Below, piece by piece: positions 7,516 through 15,741 of a stretch of 64,000 nt of DNA. How positions within the stretch are numbered: the stretch's first letter is position 1; each line of letters opens with the position of its first letter. The stretch covers positions 248,001 to 312,000 of the forward strand of contig JAEWGW010000016.1 in assembly GCA_023388055.1 (NCBI GenBank). The letters are read 5' to 3'. The notes below the pieces were generated by a model. The model saw only the letters and a program-made list of their open reading frames with translations, was not told the origin of the DNA and ran no database searches. This DNA is from Bacillota bacterium. GTDB taxonomy: Bacteria; Bacillota; Bacilli; Paenibacillales; NBRC-103111. The translations under genes and the position numbers were made by a program.

Positions 7516-8328
7516 GTGGAGCGGATGACAAACATCATTAAAGTTGCGGTATCGGGCGCAAGCGGGCGGATGGGCAAGGAAGTAGTCAGGATGGTCCTGG
7601 AGGACCCGGAACTGAAGCTTGTTGCCGCTGTGGACCACTACGGGGAAGGCCAGGATGCGGCAAGCCTGGTTGGGCTTCCGGATTGCGGAGTATCTCTTAC
7701 CCGGGATCTGGAGGAAACCCTGATCCGGACCGGCCCCGATGTTCTGGTGGATTTCACCATTCCCCAATCTGCTGTCGTGAATACCAGTGTGGCCATCCGC
7801 TGCGGCGTACGGCCGGTTATCGGCACCACCGGCTTTACGCCGGAGGATATTGCCGAATTGGACAAGCAGTGCCTCGAGCGGGGGATCGGCGGGCTGATCG
7901 CCCCCAATTTTTCCATCGGTGCTATTCTCATGATGAAGTTCGCCGCCCAGGCTGCCAAGTATATGCCCCATGTGGAAATCATCGAATTTCACGGGGACCA
8001 GAAGCTGGATGCGCCTTCGGGTACGGCTATCAAAACAGCTGAGCTCATCGCGGAAAACCGCAGAGAGCTGCGCCAGGGCAATCCCGAGGAAGAGGAAACG
8101 ATTGAAGGAAGCCGCGGCGGGTACTACAATGGGTTTAGAATCCACAGCGTCCGCCTTCCGGGTGTATTCGCCCAGCAGGAGGTTGTGTTCGGCGGTTATG
8201 GCCAGACTCTCAAAATCCGCCATGATTCCTTCGAACGCGCCGGATATATGCCTGGAGTCAATATTGCCGTCAAGAAGGTCCTGCAAACCACGGGGATGGT
8301 GTACGGCTTCGAGCACTTTATTGATTGA
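7516..8328 (+). CDS. dapB: 4-hydroxy-tetrahydrodipicolinate reductase DapB
   Basis: 270 aa enzyme reducing 4-hydroxy-tetrahydrodipicolinate with NAD(P)H in the diaminopimelate/lysine pathway, needed for peptidoglycan and for the dipicolinate branch. The nucleotide-binding motif SGASGRMG is at residues 13-20 and the substrate-binding KLDAPSGTA loop near 157. Where many orthologues have HH-x-x-K, this one reads HGDQK: the first His and the Lys are kept, the second His is Gly. Start: GTG at 7516 after GGAAGGA; ATG at 7525 is an alternative. It is followed by mgsA, the conserved order. Confidence 0.95.
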   Translation: MERMTNIIKVAVSGASGRMGKEVVRMVLEDPELKLVAAVDHYGEGQDAASLVGLPDCGVSLTRDLEETLIRTGPDVLVDFTIPQSAVVNTSVAIRCGVRPVIGTTGFTPEDIAELDKQCLERGIGGLIAPNFSIGAILMMKFAAQAAKYMPHVEIIEFHGDQKLDAPSGTAIKTAELIAENRRELRQGNPEEEETIEGSRGGYYNGFRIHSVRLPGVFAQQEVVFGGYGQTLKIRHDSFERAGYMPGVNIAVKKVLQTTGMVYGFEHFID

Positions 8329-8416
8329 GCCTGTGGTATAACGAAAAAGAGAGAGAATGAAGCGAGCCGGAGGCTCAATGCGTTCCTTCGAATGATAAGA
8401 TGGGGAGAGAGTACCG

Positions 8417-8845
8417 ATGTCCATGAAGATAGCCTTGATCGCCCATGACCGGAAAAAAGAAGAAATGGTCAATTTTGTGGTGGCCTTCGAACATGTATTC
8501 TGCGACGGCCATGAGCTGTTTGCCACCGGCACCACCGGACAGCGGATTATGGAAGCCACCAGCCTTACCGTGAAGCGTTTTATGTCCGGCCCGCTGGGAG
8601 GCGATCAGCAGATCGGCGCTTTGGTTGCCCAAAATGAGATGGACCTGGTCATCTTCCTGCGTGATCCGCTGATGGCCCAGCCTCATGAGCCCGACATCAC
8701 GGCGCTCCTGCGCCTGTGCGATGTACAGGGGATTCCGGTTGCCACCAATATCGCCACGGCGGAGATTCTGATTAAGGCTCTGGAGCGCGGGGATTTCGCC
8801 TGGCGGGAGCTGGTTCATAAATACAAGCCGGGTGTTGAGGGATGA
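8417..8845 (+). CDS. mgsA: Methylglyoxal synthase MgsA
   Basis: 142 aa enzyme converting dihydroxyacetone phosphate to methylglyoxal and phosphate, a glycolytic bypass under phosphate limitation. Key features: IALIAHDRKK at the N terminus, the phosphate loop ATGTTG (about 36-41), and SGPLGGDQQIGAL with the catalytic Asp63. Also a downstream FLRDPL segment with His in QPHEPDI. Start at 8417 follows GGGGAGAG. Its last four bases overlap the bshB1 start, so the two are translationally coupled; in B. subtilis the same pair lies together, fitting the link between methylglyoxal and bacillithiol-based detoxification. Confidence 0.95.
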   Translation: MSMKIALIAHDRKKEEMVNFVVAFEHVFCDGHELFATGTTGQRIMEATSLTVKRFMSGPLGGDQQIGALVAQNEMDLVIFLRDPLMAQPHEPDITALLRLCDVQGIPVATNIATAEILIKALERGDFAWRELVHKYKPGVEG

Positions 8846-9543
8846 CGGTCGGATTGGATATTCTGATTTTCGGCGCCCATCCGGATGATGCCGAAATCGG
8901 CATGGGAGCTACCATCTATAAACATACCTCCGCCGGTCTCCGGGTAGGCATCTGCGACCTGACTAAGGCCGAGATGTCCTCCAACGGGGATGTGGAAACC
9001 CGTAAGCTTGAAGCGGGGCAGGCCTCGGAAATTCTGGGTCTTACGCTCCGCACCAATCTGGGGCTCCCGGACCGGGGGCTGTTTATTTGCAAGGAGTATA
9101 TTGACGCCATCACCTTAGAAATCCGCAAGCACCGTCCGCGGATCGTAATGGCGCCATATTGGCAGGACCGGCACCCTGATCATGTGGCTTGCAGCCATCT
9201 GGTGAAGGAGGCGGTATTCAACGCCAAGCTGCGGCGGTATCTTCCGGAGAGCGAACCTGTTTTGGTGGAGAAGCTGCTGTTTTATTTTATCAACGATGTA
9301 TATGATGCCGATTTGGTAGTGGATGCGGGGGAGGTATATGACCGCAAAACAACGGCTCTGTCCGCCTACCGGTCCCAATTTACGGCGGCCGGTCCGGAGA
9401 ACGACTATGTGGCCACTCCGCTTAACCAATCGTATCTGACCCGGGTGGAGGCCAGAGACCGGCTGCTGGGACAGAAGCTCGGCCTTACATATGCGGAAGG
9501 GTTTGTTTCCCTCATGCCTCATGAGGTGAATTTGTTTATATAA
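8842..9543 (+). CDS. bshB1: Bacillithiol biosynthesis deacetylase BshB1
   Basis: 233 aa zinc-dependent deacetylase of the LmbE/PIG-L family that removes acetate from N-acetylglucosaminyl-malate in bacillithiol synthesis. The metal motif AHPDD is at residues 12-16 and the third ligand lies in DRHPDHVACSHLV (about 110-122). It starts inside the mgsA stop (ATGA). bshA, the preceding step of the pathway, follows after 33 bases. Length and order match the B. subtilis orthologue. Confidence 0.95.
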   Translation: MTVGLDILIFGAHPDDAEIGMGATIYKHTSAGLRVGICDLTKAEMSSNGDVETRKLEAGQASEILGLTLRTNLGLPDRGLFICKEYIDAITLEIRKHRPRIVMAPYWQDRHPDHVACSHLVKEAVFNAKLRRYLPESEPVLVEKLLFYFINDVYDADLVVDAGEVYDRKTTALSAYRSQFTAAGPENDYVATPLNQSYLTRVEARDRLLGQKLGLTYAEGFVSLMPHEVNLFI

Positions 9544-9576
9544 AGGAATGTCCCGGCAAGAGAAAGGGGATCGGAT

Positions 9577-10767
9577 ATGAGCGAAACCTTGCGGATCGGC
9601 ATCACCTGCTATCCAACGCTGGGCGGCTCCGGCGTGGTTGCCACAGAGCTGGGAAAAATGCTGGCGGAAAAGGGACACGAAGTCCATTTTATTACGCACA
9701 GCATCCCGTTCCGTCTGGGCAGATTCGATAAGCGGATTTTTTTCCACGAGGTGGAAGTGAGTGATTATTATGTATTCCGCTACCCGCCCTACGATCTGTC
9801 GCTGGCCAGCAAGCTGGCGCAGGTAGCCAAACGGGAGAAGCTGGATTTATTGCATGTGCATTACGCCATTCCGCATGCGGTATGCGCGCTGCTCGCCAAA
9901 CAAATGGTGGGGGATCACTTGAAGGTTGTGACGACCCTCCATGGCACGGATATTACGGTTCTGGCGCAGGATGATTCCCTGTCGGACCTTATCCGCTACG
10001 CCATCAACCAAAGCGATGCGGTAACTGCCGTATCGGAGGACCTGATCCGGGAAACCCGGGAGACCCTGCTGGTGGACCGGCCCATCGACCTGACCTATAA
10101 TTTCGTAGACAAGCGGGTCTACTATCCCCGCAATGTCAGCAAGCTGAGAGCCGAATTCGCCCATGTGGACGAAAAGATTCTTATGCATATCAGTAACTTC
10201 CGGCCGGTGAAGCGGGTGCTGGATGTGGTGGAGGTTTTCGCCAAGGTGAATGACAACATCCCGTCCAGGCTCCTGTTCGTAGGAGAAGGACCGGATCTGT
10301 CCAAGGTGATGGCCCGGGTGAAGGAGCTGGGCATCAGCGACCGTGTTTCCTTCTGCGGCAAGCAGGATGACGTGGCGGAGGTCATCTCCTTGGCCGATCT
10401 GCTGCTGCTTCCTTCCGAGAAGGAAAGCTTCGGTCTTGTGGCCCTGGAGGCCATGGCCTGCGGCGTACCAACGATAGGCTCCTTGGCCGGCGGAATTCCG
10501 GAGCTGGTGAAGGATGGGGAAACAGGCTATCTGTCCCCTGTGGGTGATACGGACAAAATGGCCAGGGATGCCATCCGTCTATTGTCGGACGGCGACCTGT
10601 ACCAGCGGATGGTGGAGGCTTGTCTGTCCAGAGCCCGCAACGCCTTCTGCAATAACCGGATTACGGCGGATTATGAGGATATTTATTACCGTGTACTGGG
10701 GCGGGCCGCACCGGAGCGCAATGCCGGGGACGGAAGCGCCAATTCTAAATTAAGCTGTCTGGGGTAA
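9577..10767 (+). CDS. bshA: N-acetyl-alpha-D-glucosaminyl L-malate synthase BshA
   Basis: 396 aa GT-B (GT4) glycosyltransferase that joins UDP-N-acetylglucosamine to L-malate, the first bacillithiol step. The N-terminal domain starts IGITCYPTLGGSGVVATELG, with the family's glycine-rich loop; HVHYAIPHA and THxx-like HLHGTD-type elements follow (LHGTDITVLAQD). The C-terminal donor-binding site reads PSEKESFGLVALEAMACGVPTIG (split by position about 275-300), including the E-x7-E motif. The ribosome site is AAAGGGG. It belongs to the mgsA-bshB1-bshA-cca string. Confidence 0.95.
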   Translation: MSETLRIGITCYPTLGGSGVVATELGKMLAEKGHEVHFITHSIPFRLGRFDKRIFFHEVEVSDYYVFRYPPYDLSLASKLAQVAKREKLDLLHVHYAIPHAVCALLAKQMVGDHLKVVTTLHGTDITVLAQDDSLSDLIRYAINQSDAVTAVSEDLIRETRETLLVDRPIDLTYNFVDKRVYYPRNVSKLRAEFAHVDEKILMHISNFRPVKRVLDVVEVFAKVNDNIPSRLLFVGEGPDLSKVMARVKELGISDRVSFCGKQDDVAEVISLADLLLLPSEKESFGLVALEAMACGVPTIGSLAGGIPELVKDGETGYLSPVGDTDKMARDAIRLLSDGDLYQRMVEACLSRARNAFCNNRITADYEDIYYRVLGRAAPERNAGDGSANSKLSCLG

Positions 10768-10771
10768 TGCA

Positions 10772-12073
10772 ATGGTGTGGAGCAAATTGGAGAAGCTGGG
10801 CATCGGCCTGTTGGAGCATTTGGAGCAGGCCGGTTATGAGGCCTATTTTGTCGGCGGCTATGTGCGGGACAAGTACCTGGGCATGCCGGTAAAGGATATT
10901 GATATTGCCACCTCGGCCAGACCGGAAGAGGTGGTTAAGCTGTTTGCCCGGACGATTCCCACTGGCCTGAAGCATGGCACAGTGACGGTGCTGACGGAGG
11001 GGGAAACCTTCGAGGTGACCACCTTCCGCAAGGAATCCGATTACGCGGATTTCCGCAGGCCCGATGAGGTGGAATTCATCTCGGAGCTGGAGGAGGATCT
11101 ACGGCGGCGGGACTTCACCATGAACGCCATGGCGATGGACAGGCATGGAGCCATCCGCGATCCCTTCGGCGGGAAAGAGGATCTGAAGAGAGGGCTGCTC
11201 CGCTGTGTCGGAGACCCGGCCGAGCGGTTCCGGGAGGATGCGCTGCGGATGCTGCGCTGCGTCCGGTTCGCCTCGGTCTATGGCCTCACCGTAGATGGGG
11301 CCACCTGGCAGGCGGTGCTGGAGCGCCGGGAGCTGCTGCTCCATGTCGCTATGGAGCGTGTGCGGGTAGAGCTGGAGCGGATGATGGGAGGTCCCCATCC
11401 GTATGAAGGCTGGCGTCTGCTTGCCGGGAGCGGGCTGCTCGGGTTTACCAAGGAAAAGCTGGCGTGGTCCTATTCGGATACATCCAGCCTCAGTCTGCCG
11501 GCGGAGCTGAAGGCTCTCACCGCATTGGCCGAAACGGACCGGCGCTGGATTCTCGTGGTCCTGCTGTCGGGATTGAATGCCGGCCAGTGCCGGGAGCTGC
11601 TGCGTAAGCTGACCTTCTCCCTTAAGGATGTGGAACGTTTCTCCAGAGCAGCCGAGTTTGGCGAGTGGGTGTCGGTGATAGAATGGACGTCTGACTTGAG
11701 CCGGGAGTGCAGTGAACTGGAGAACTGCTCTGCAGCTGAGGTGTGGCAGCTCGGCACTCTGCAGATTGGGGTGGAGGCTGCAGCAGACTGGCTTGCGGTG
11801 ATGAAAACGCTGGAGCAAGAAGGTTTTCCTGTGGCAGCCGGACTCAGACTTGCCGTGGAAAACGGGCAAACCTGGCTGGACGGGCTGCGGCTTAAGGAAC
11901 TCAAGGAGCTGGCGGTTACCGGCGGCGAGCTGATTGCCTCATCAGGCCGTGGCGCAGGTCCCTGGGTAGGCTCGGCTATGTCCCGTTTGCTGCGGCTGGC
12001 TGCGGTTGGCCGTGTTGCCAATACGAAGGCGGCGCTGCTGGAAGCCGTTCTGGAGAACGGGGGAGGCGCATAA
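10772..12073 (+). CDS. cca: CCA tRNA nucleotidyltransferase
   Basis: 433 aa class II tRNA nucleotidyltransferase that builds or repairs the 3' CCA end of tRNAs. The head domain has VGGYVRDKYLG and the metal pair DIDIAT (about residues 27-50), then RRDFTMNAMAMD (motif B) and the neck segment RFREDALRMLRCVRFA (about 150-165). The tail is Leu-rich and divergent, as is usual. It begins 4 bases after bshA and ends 1 base before birA, so the operon continues. Confidence 0.95.
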   Translation: MVWSKLEKLGIGLLEHLEQAGYEAYFVGGYVRDKYLGMPVKDIDIATSARPEEVVKLFARTIPTGLKHGTVTVLTEGETFEVTTFRKESDYADFRRPDEVEFISELEEDLRRRDFTMNAMAMDRHGAIRDPFGGKEDLKRGLLRCVGDPAERFREDALRMLRCVRFASVYGLTVDGATWQAVLERRELLLHVAMERVRVELERMMGGPHPYEGWRLLAGSGLLGFTKEKLAWSYSDTSSLSLPAELKALTALAETDRRWILVVLLSGLNAGQCRELLRKLTFSLKDVERFSRAAEFGEWVSVIEWTSDLSRECSELENCSAAEVWQLGTLQIGVEAAADWLAVMKTLEQEGFPVAAGLRLAVENGQTWLDGLRLKELKELAVTGGELIASSGRGAGPWVGSAMSRLLRLAAVGRVANTKAALLEAVLENGGGA

Positions 12074-12074
12074 C

Positions 12075-13046
12075 ATGAAGCACCGGCTCTTGGAGCTGTT
12101 TAAGAATGCAGGAGGCGCATACCTGTCCGGCGGGGAAATCAGTAAAGCCCTTGAGGTCAGCCGGACGGCCATCTGGAAGCATATTCAGGCGCTGAAGGAG
12201 GATGGGTATACCTTCGAAGCTATACCGCGGCGGGGGTACAGGCTGTTGGCCCAGCCGGATACGCTATCGCCGTCCCAGGTACAGGCCTATCTGCGCACCC
12301 GGGTTCTGGGCCAGAGCATCCACTGCTTCGATGAGGTGGATTCCACGCAGAATGTAGCCCAGCGCTTGATCCGGGATGGCGCTCCGGAAGGCACATTGGT
12401 GCTGGCGGAGCGCCAGACAGCGGGTAGGGGGCGGCTAGGAAGACATTGGCATTCGCCCAAGGGCAAGGGCATCTATATGAGTCTGGTGGTGAAGCCGGAG
12501 ATTCCCCTTCACCTGACGCCGCATCTGACCCTGCTGGCTGCAGTGGCGCTTAACCGGGCCATCCGCAAGGTGGTGCCGGAGGTAAATCCGGCTATCAAAT
12601 GGCCGAATGACCTTTTGGTGAACGGCAAAAAAATCAGCGGCATTCTTCTGGAGTCCAGTGCGGAGAATGAGCAGCTGCAATATATTGTGACGGGTGTAGG
12701 CATCAGCTGTAATCTGGAGCAGTCGGATTATCCGGAGGAGCTTGTCCCCAAAGCCACGTCCCTCTTGATCGAGTCCGGCAAGCGGATTGACCGTGCCCGG
12801 CTGATCGCTGAATTCCTGGGGCAGCTGGAGGAGCTCTATGCCCTCTATTACGCCCAAGGCTTTAGTCCGATCCGGACGCTGTGGGAGGCTTCGGCGGTTA
12901 CGCTGGGGCAGACGGTGCGTTCTTCTGATGCCAACGGAGATTTTGAAGGTACGGCTGTGGGACTGAATGAATGGGGCGGGCTGATCTTGCGTATGGCTGA
13001 CGGCAGCGAACGGACCATCTATTCGGTGGATGCCAGAAATTCTTAA
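12075..13046 (+). CDS. birA: Biotin-protein ligase and repressor BirA
   Basis: 323 aa bifunctional protein: biotinylates carboxylases and represses biotin genes. N-terminal winged helix (about residues 1-60, with SGGEISKALEVSRTAIWKHI), central ligase core with QTAGRGRLGRHWHSP (biotinyl-AMP loop, about 115-130) and IKWPNDLLVNGKKISGILLE, then a C-terminal SH3-like domain. The ATG at 12075 follows GGGGGAGGCGC; an upstream in-frame ATG at 12006 lies deep in cca and is rejected. It follows cca by one base. Confidence 0.95.
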   Translation: MKHRLLELFKNAGGAYLSGGEISKALEVSRTAIWKHIQALKEDGYTFEAIPRRGYRLLAQPDTLSPSQVQAYLRTRVLGQSIHCFDEVDSTQNVAQRLIRDGAPEGTLVLAERQTAGRGRLGRHWHSPKGKGIYMSLVVKPEIPLHLTPHLTLLAAVALNRAIRKVVPEVNPAIKWPNDLLVNGKKISGILLESSAENEQLQYIVTGVGISCNLEQSDYPEELVPKATSLLIESGKRIDRARLIAEFLGQLEELYALYYAQGFSPIRTLWEASAVTLGQTVRSSDANGDFEGTAVGLNEWGGLILRMADGSERTIYSVDARNS

Positions 13047-13081
13047 AGGTTACAAACAGTAACCATGAAGGGGGAACGGAA

Positions 13082-13576
13082 ATGAAACGTTTGCTTCTTT
13101 GGATTCTGGGAATTACCGCTATGGTGCTGCTCACCCTTACCGCTTGCTCCAAACCGGATTTTACGGAGAAGGATGCCATTAAATTGGGCACCGCCTACAA
13201 GGAGACACAGTACAATGTGAAGCAGGAGAACTGGACCGATGAGCAGGACGCGGTGAATGAAAGGCTGAAGCCTTTTTTGACCAGTGCCCGCTACGAAAAG
13301 CTGCTGCTGAACCGGGAGGGCTATCATCCCATTTACATGGCGAACTTATCAAAAAGCACCGTTTCCCTCCGTTCCGTTTCCTTTAAACCCGATGAGAATG
13401 CAGAAAAAGATACCCTTGAATTTTTCTATACCCTTGATTTTTTGATCACCAATGAGAATGGCAAGGCTGAAGTGGAGAAAACCGGCCAGATGGGCTTCAA
13501 AAAGGAAAACGGGGCATGGAAAATCTACAGGGACAGTGATGAAAAGCTGCTGGAAAAGGATTTTCCCACCAAGTGA
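13082..13576 (+). CDS. Predicted lipoprotein, unknown function
   Basis: 164 aa. Signal peptide with hydrophobic stretch and lipobox LTAC (Cys about residue 22), so probably anchored on the outer face of the membrane. The remainder is a soluble alpha/beta domain rich in Lys, Glu and aromatic residues, with an NTF2-like feel (FFYTLDFLITNENGKAEVEK, then MGFKKENGAWKIYRD), but I do not recognise the family with certainty. It lies between birA and the panB leader; B. subtilis has no gene here. Ribosome site AAGGGGGAAC precedes the ATG. Confidence 0.7.
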   Translation: MKRLLLWILGITAMVLLTLTACSKPDFTEKDAIKLGTAYKETQYNVKQENWTDEQDAVNERLKPFLTSARYEKLLLNREGYHPIYMANLSKSTVSLRSVSFKPDENAEKDTLEFFYTLDFLITNENGKAEVEKTGQMGFKKENGAWKIYRDSDEKLLEKDFPTK

Positions 13577-13624
13577 TTCAATGAAAATCATTAGCTTTTT
13601 TTCAAAAATTGCAGTATGATGCAA

Positions 13625-13800
13625 GTAAGGCGGTATCCTACCGGAACCGCACTTTCTAACCGTTTGGGGAAGGCTAACCCTTATATCGGATTCTGCTCTG
13701 AGCCGTTTGGACCGAGACAGAAGGGATCATAAGACAACTGAACCATGTCTTTTTGTGACCTTATCGGCCTTCCTGCGGCAGGAAGGTTTTTTATTTTTTA
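13625..13800 (+). ncRNA. Structured panB leader, candidate pan RNA motif with terminator
   Basis: Between the lipoprotein gene and panB. Hairpin A, 13630-13650: GCGGT, bulged A, TCC, loop TACC, GGA, ACCGC. Hairpin B, 13680-13733: CTTATATC / GAT-C-ATAAG, an internal loop, then TTCTGCTC / GAG-A-CAGAA, again with a bulged A. A terminator (arms CCTTCCTG / CAGGAAGG, 13768-13786, then TTTTTT) follows. GGAAGGC at 13668-13674 can pair with GCCTTCC (13767-13773) in the terminator's left arm, and TAAGG (13626-13630) with CCTTA (13759-13763). Known background: the pan RNA motif, hairpins with bulged adenosines upstream of pantothenate genes, is an orphan riboswitch candidate reported in Firmicutes. The assignment rests on position and fold, not on a model search. 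Confidence 0.6.
13768..13792 (+). terminator. Intrinsic terminator in the panB leader (possible attenuator)
   Basis: Eight-base stem CCTTCCTG / CAGGAAGG with loop CGG and a T-run, ending about 30 bases before the panB start. It may simply end transcription from the lipoprotein gene, or act as the regulated output of the pan leader. Confidence 0.85.
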
Positions 13801-13821
13801 ACCAATAAGGAGAGATATGTT

Positions 13822-14676
13822 ATGGAGAGCCGCAAGCCTGTTACCATTCCGCAATTCAAAAAAATGAAGAAGGACGGAACGCCTATTGCGTTCGTCACCG
13901 CATATGATTATCCTTCCGCCCAATTGGCGGAGGAAGCCGGTGTGGACGGTATTCTGATCGGCGATTCACTGGGCAATGTGGTGTTGGGGTACGACTCCAC
14001 TCTGCCGGTTACGCTGGATGATATGATCCACCACACCAAGGCCGTTACCCGAGGCGCAAAAATCCCCTTTGTAATTACGGACATGCCGTTCCTGACCTAT
14101 CACGGTAGTATAGATGAAACCATGCGCAATGTCGGCCGCGTCATGCGTGATGGCTTGTGCAAGGGTGTTAAAATGGAGGGTGGAGCTGAAATTGCCGCTA
14201 CTGTGGAAGCCTGCGTACGGGCAGGTGTTCCGGTTATGGGGCATATCGGCCTGACTCCGCAAGCGGTGCACCAGATCGGCGGCTACCGGATTCAAGGCAA
14301 GGACTCGGCAGGAGCGCAGAAGCTCTTAGAGGATGCGCTGGCTTTGGAGAAAGCAGGCGCCTTCGCCATTGTGCTGGAGCTGGTGACCGAGGAGGTGGCC
14401 CGGATGATTACCTCCCGGCTGTCCATCCCCACCATCGGCATCGGTGCTGGTACCGGATGTGACGGACAGATTCTGGTGTTCCATGATATTCTGAACTACG
14501 GAGCCGACATCCGTCCCAAAAAATTCGTCAAAGCCTATACGGACATTGGCAGCTCCATCCGCCAGGGCATCCGCCAGTATGTGGACGAGGTAAAGGCCGG
14601 ACAATTCCCCCGGGAGGAGCATTCTTTTAAGGGAAATAACGAGGCCATCGCCTATTTGTATGGAAACAGAGAGTAA
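13822..14676 (+). CDS. panB: 3-methyl-2-oxobutanoate hydroxymethyltransferase PanB
   Basis: 284 aa first enzyme of the pantothenate branch, adding a hydroxymethyl group from methylenetetrahydrofolate to 2-oxoisovalerate. Recognisable blocks: VTAYDYPSAQLAEEAGVD (TIM-barrel strand 1), LIGDSLGNVVLGYDSTLPVT with metal-binding Asp, KMEGG, GHIGLTPQ, and IGIGAGTGCDGQILV. Full family length. Preceded by AAGGAGAG. It heads panB-panC-panD; panC starts after a 104-base gap that holds a copy of the two-hairpin repeat. Confidence 0.97.
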   Translation: MESRKPVTIPQFKKMKKDGTPIAFVTAYDYPSAQLAEEAGVDGILIGDSLGNVVLGYDSTLPVTLDDMIHHTKAVTRGAKIPFVITDMPFLTYHGSIDETMRNVGRVMRDGLCKGVKMEGGAEIAATVEACVRAGVPVMGHIGLTPQAVHQIGGYRIQGKDSAGAQKLLEDALALEKAGAFAIVLELVTEEVARMITSRLSIPTIGIGAGTGCDGQILVFHDILNYGADIRPKKFVKAYTDIGSSIRQGIRQYVDEVKAGQFPREEHSFKGNNEAIAYLYGNRE

Positions 14677-14693
14677 ATAATAAAAAACTTGCT

Positions 14694-14766
14694 CTCAAAC
14701 CGGCCTTGCCGGTTTCGAGGCTTCAATAACTTATCTGGCCTTCGGCTTGACCAAGTTATTTCAGAG
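14694..14766 (+). repeat. Copy B of the ~75 bp two-hairpin repeat, inside the pan operon
   Basis: 73 bp from CTCAAACCGGCC to TTATTTCAGAG. Hairpin 1: AAACCGGC CTT GCCGGTTT, perfect 8 bp. Linker TTTCGAGGCTT overlaps its right arm. Hairpin 2: ATAACTT / AAGTTAT with inner GCC TTC GGC. It fills most of the panB-panC gap in the sense orientation and its last bases run into the panC ribosome site (AGAGGAGAG). Confidence 0.9.
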
Positions 14767-14780
14767 GAGAGACAAAAACC

Positions 14781-15716
14781 ATGCAACTCGCCAGAACCAT
14801 AGAAGATGCGCGGATGATGATTATGGAAGCCAAAACCCGTGCGCTCCGGGAGGGGCGCTCCACGGTGACCGGCTTTGTTCCTACCATGGGTTACCTGCAC
14901 CAGGGACATGCCAGCTTGCTTCGTCAGGCTAAGGAGGAATGTGGTGTCCGGGTGCTGAGTATCTTTGTGAATCCCATCCAATTTGGGCCCAAGGAGGACC
15001 TGTCCCGTTATCCCCGCAATGAAGCGGGAGACCTGCAGCTTGCGGAAGAGAATGGGGTGGACGTAGTCTTCCTGCCTTCAGTTGAAGAGATGTATCCCCG
15101 GGCCATTAAAACAAGCGTACAGGTTGCTGATGTTACAGATAAACTCTGTGGAGCATCGCGGCCGGGGCATTTTGACGGAGTGGCCACCGTGGTCTCCAAG
15201 CTGTTTAACATTGTCCAGCCTGACAAGGCATACTTCGGGATGAAGGATGCCCAGCAGGTAGCGGTGATTGAGCAAATGGTATTCGACCTGAACATTCCCG
15301 TGCAAATTGTACCTTGCCCAATTATCCGGGAGGGTGACGGTTTGGCATTAAGCTCCCGTAATGTGTATCTGGGTGAAGAGGAACGGCGCCAGGCTTTGAT
15401 TCTTTCCGAAACCCTGAAGCTTACGGAAGGCTGGCTGTCGGAGTGTAGGGGGGATTTTGCAGCGGTGAAGGAAAAGATGGAGGCCCACATCCGGACTATG
15501 CCTCTTGCAGATATTGATTACGTGGATTTGATGCTGTACCCGGACATCAGCCCGGTGTACGGAGTGCCTGAAGCCGAATGGACTGGCCGGAGGCTCCTGG
15601 CTGCATTGGCGGTTCGCTTCGGTACAACCCGCCTGATCGACAATCGCTTGTTTGAGCTGGGTGACAGCGTTTCTGAAACCTTGCGTCCGGTCGAGCAAAG
15701 CCGGGCCGGCGTGTAA
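14781..15716 (+). CDS. panC: Pantothenate synthetase PanC
   Basis: 311 aa ligase joining pantoate and beta-alanine with ATP. Class I nucleotidyl-transferase signature: VPTMGYLHQGHASLL (HxGH-like, about residues 28-42), NPIQFGPKEDLSRYPR, FGMKDAQQVAVI and the ALSSRNVYL segment that corresponds to the KMSKS-like loop. The extension after residue 290 is slightly longer than usual. Its ribosome site GAGGAGAG overlaps the end of the repeat element. It is followed by panD after 25 bases. Confidence 0.97.
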   Translation: MQLARTIEDARMMIMEAKTRALREGRSTVTGFVPTMGYLHQGHASLLRQAKEECGVRVLSIFVNPIQFGPKEDLSRYPRNEAGDLQLAEENGVDVVFLPSVEEMYPRAIKTSVQVADVTDKLCGASRPGHFDGVATVVSKLFNIVQPDKAYFGMKDAQQVAVIEQMVFDLNIPVQIVPCPIIREGDGLALSSRNVYLGEEERRQALILSETLKLTEGWLSECRGDFAAVKEKMEAHIRTMPLADIDYVDLMLYPDISPVYGVPEAEWTGRRLLAALAVRFGTTRLIDNRLFELGDSVSETLRPVEQSRAGV

Positions 15717-15741
15717 CAGGATATAGAAAGGAGAGATCTTC

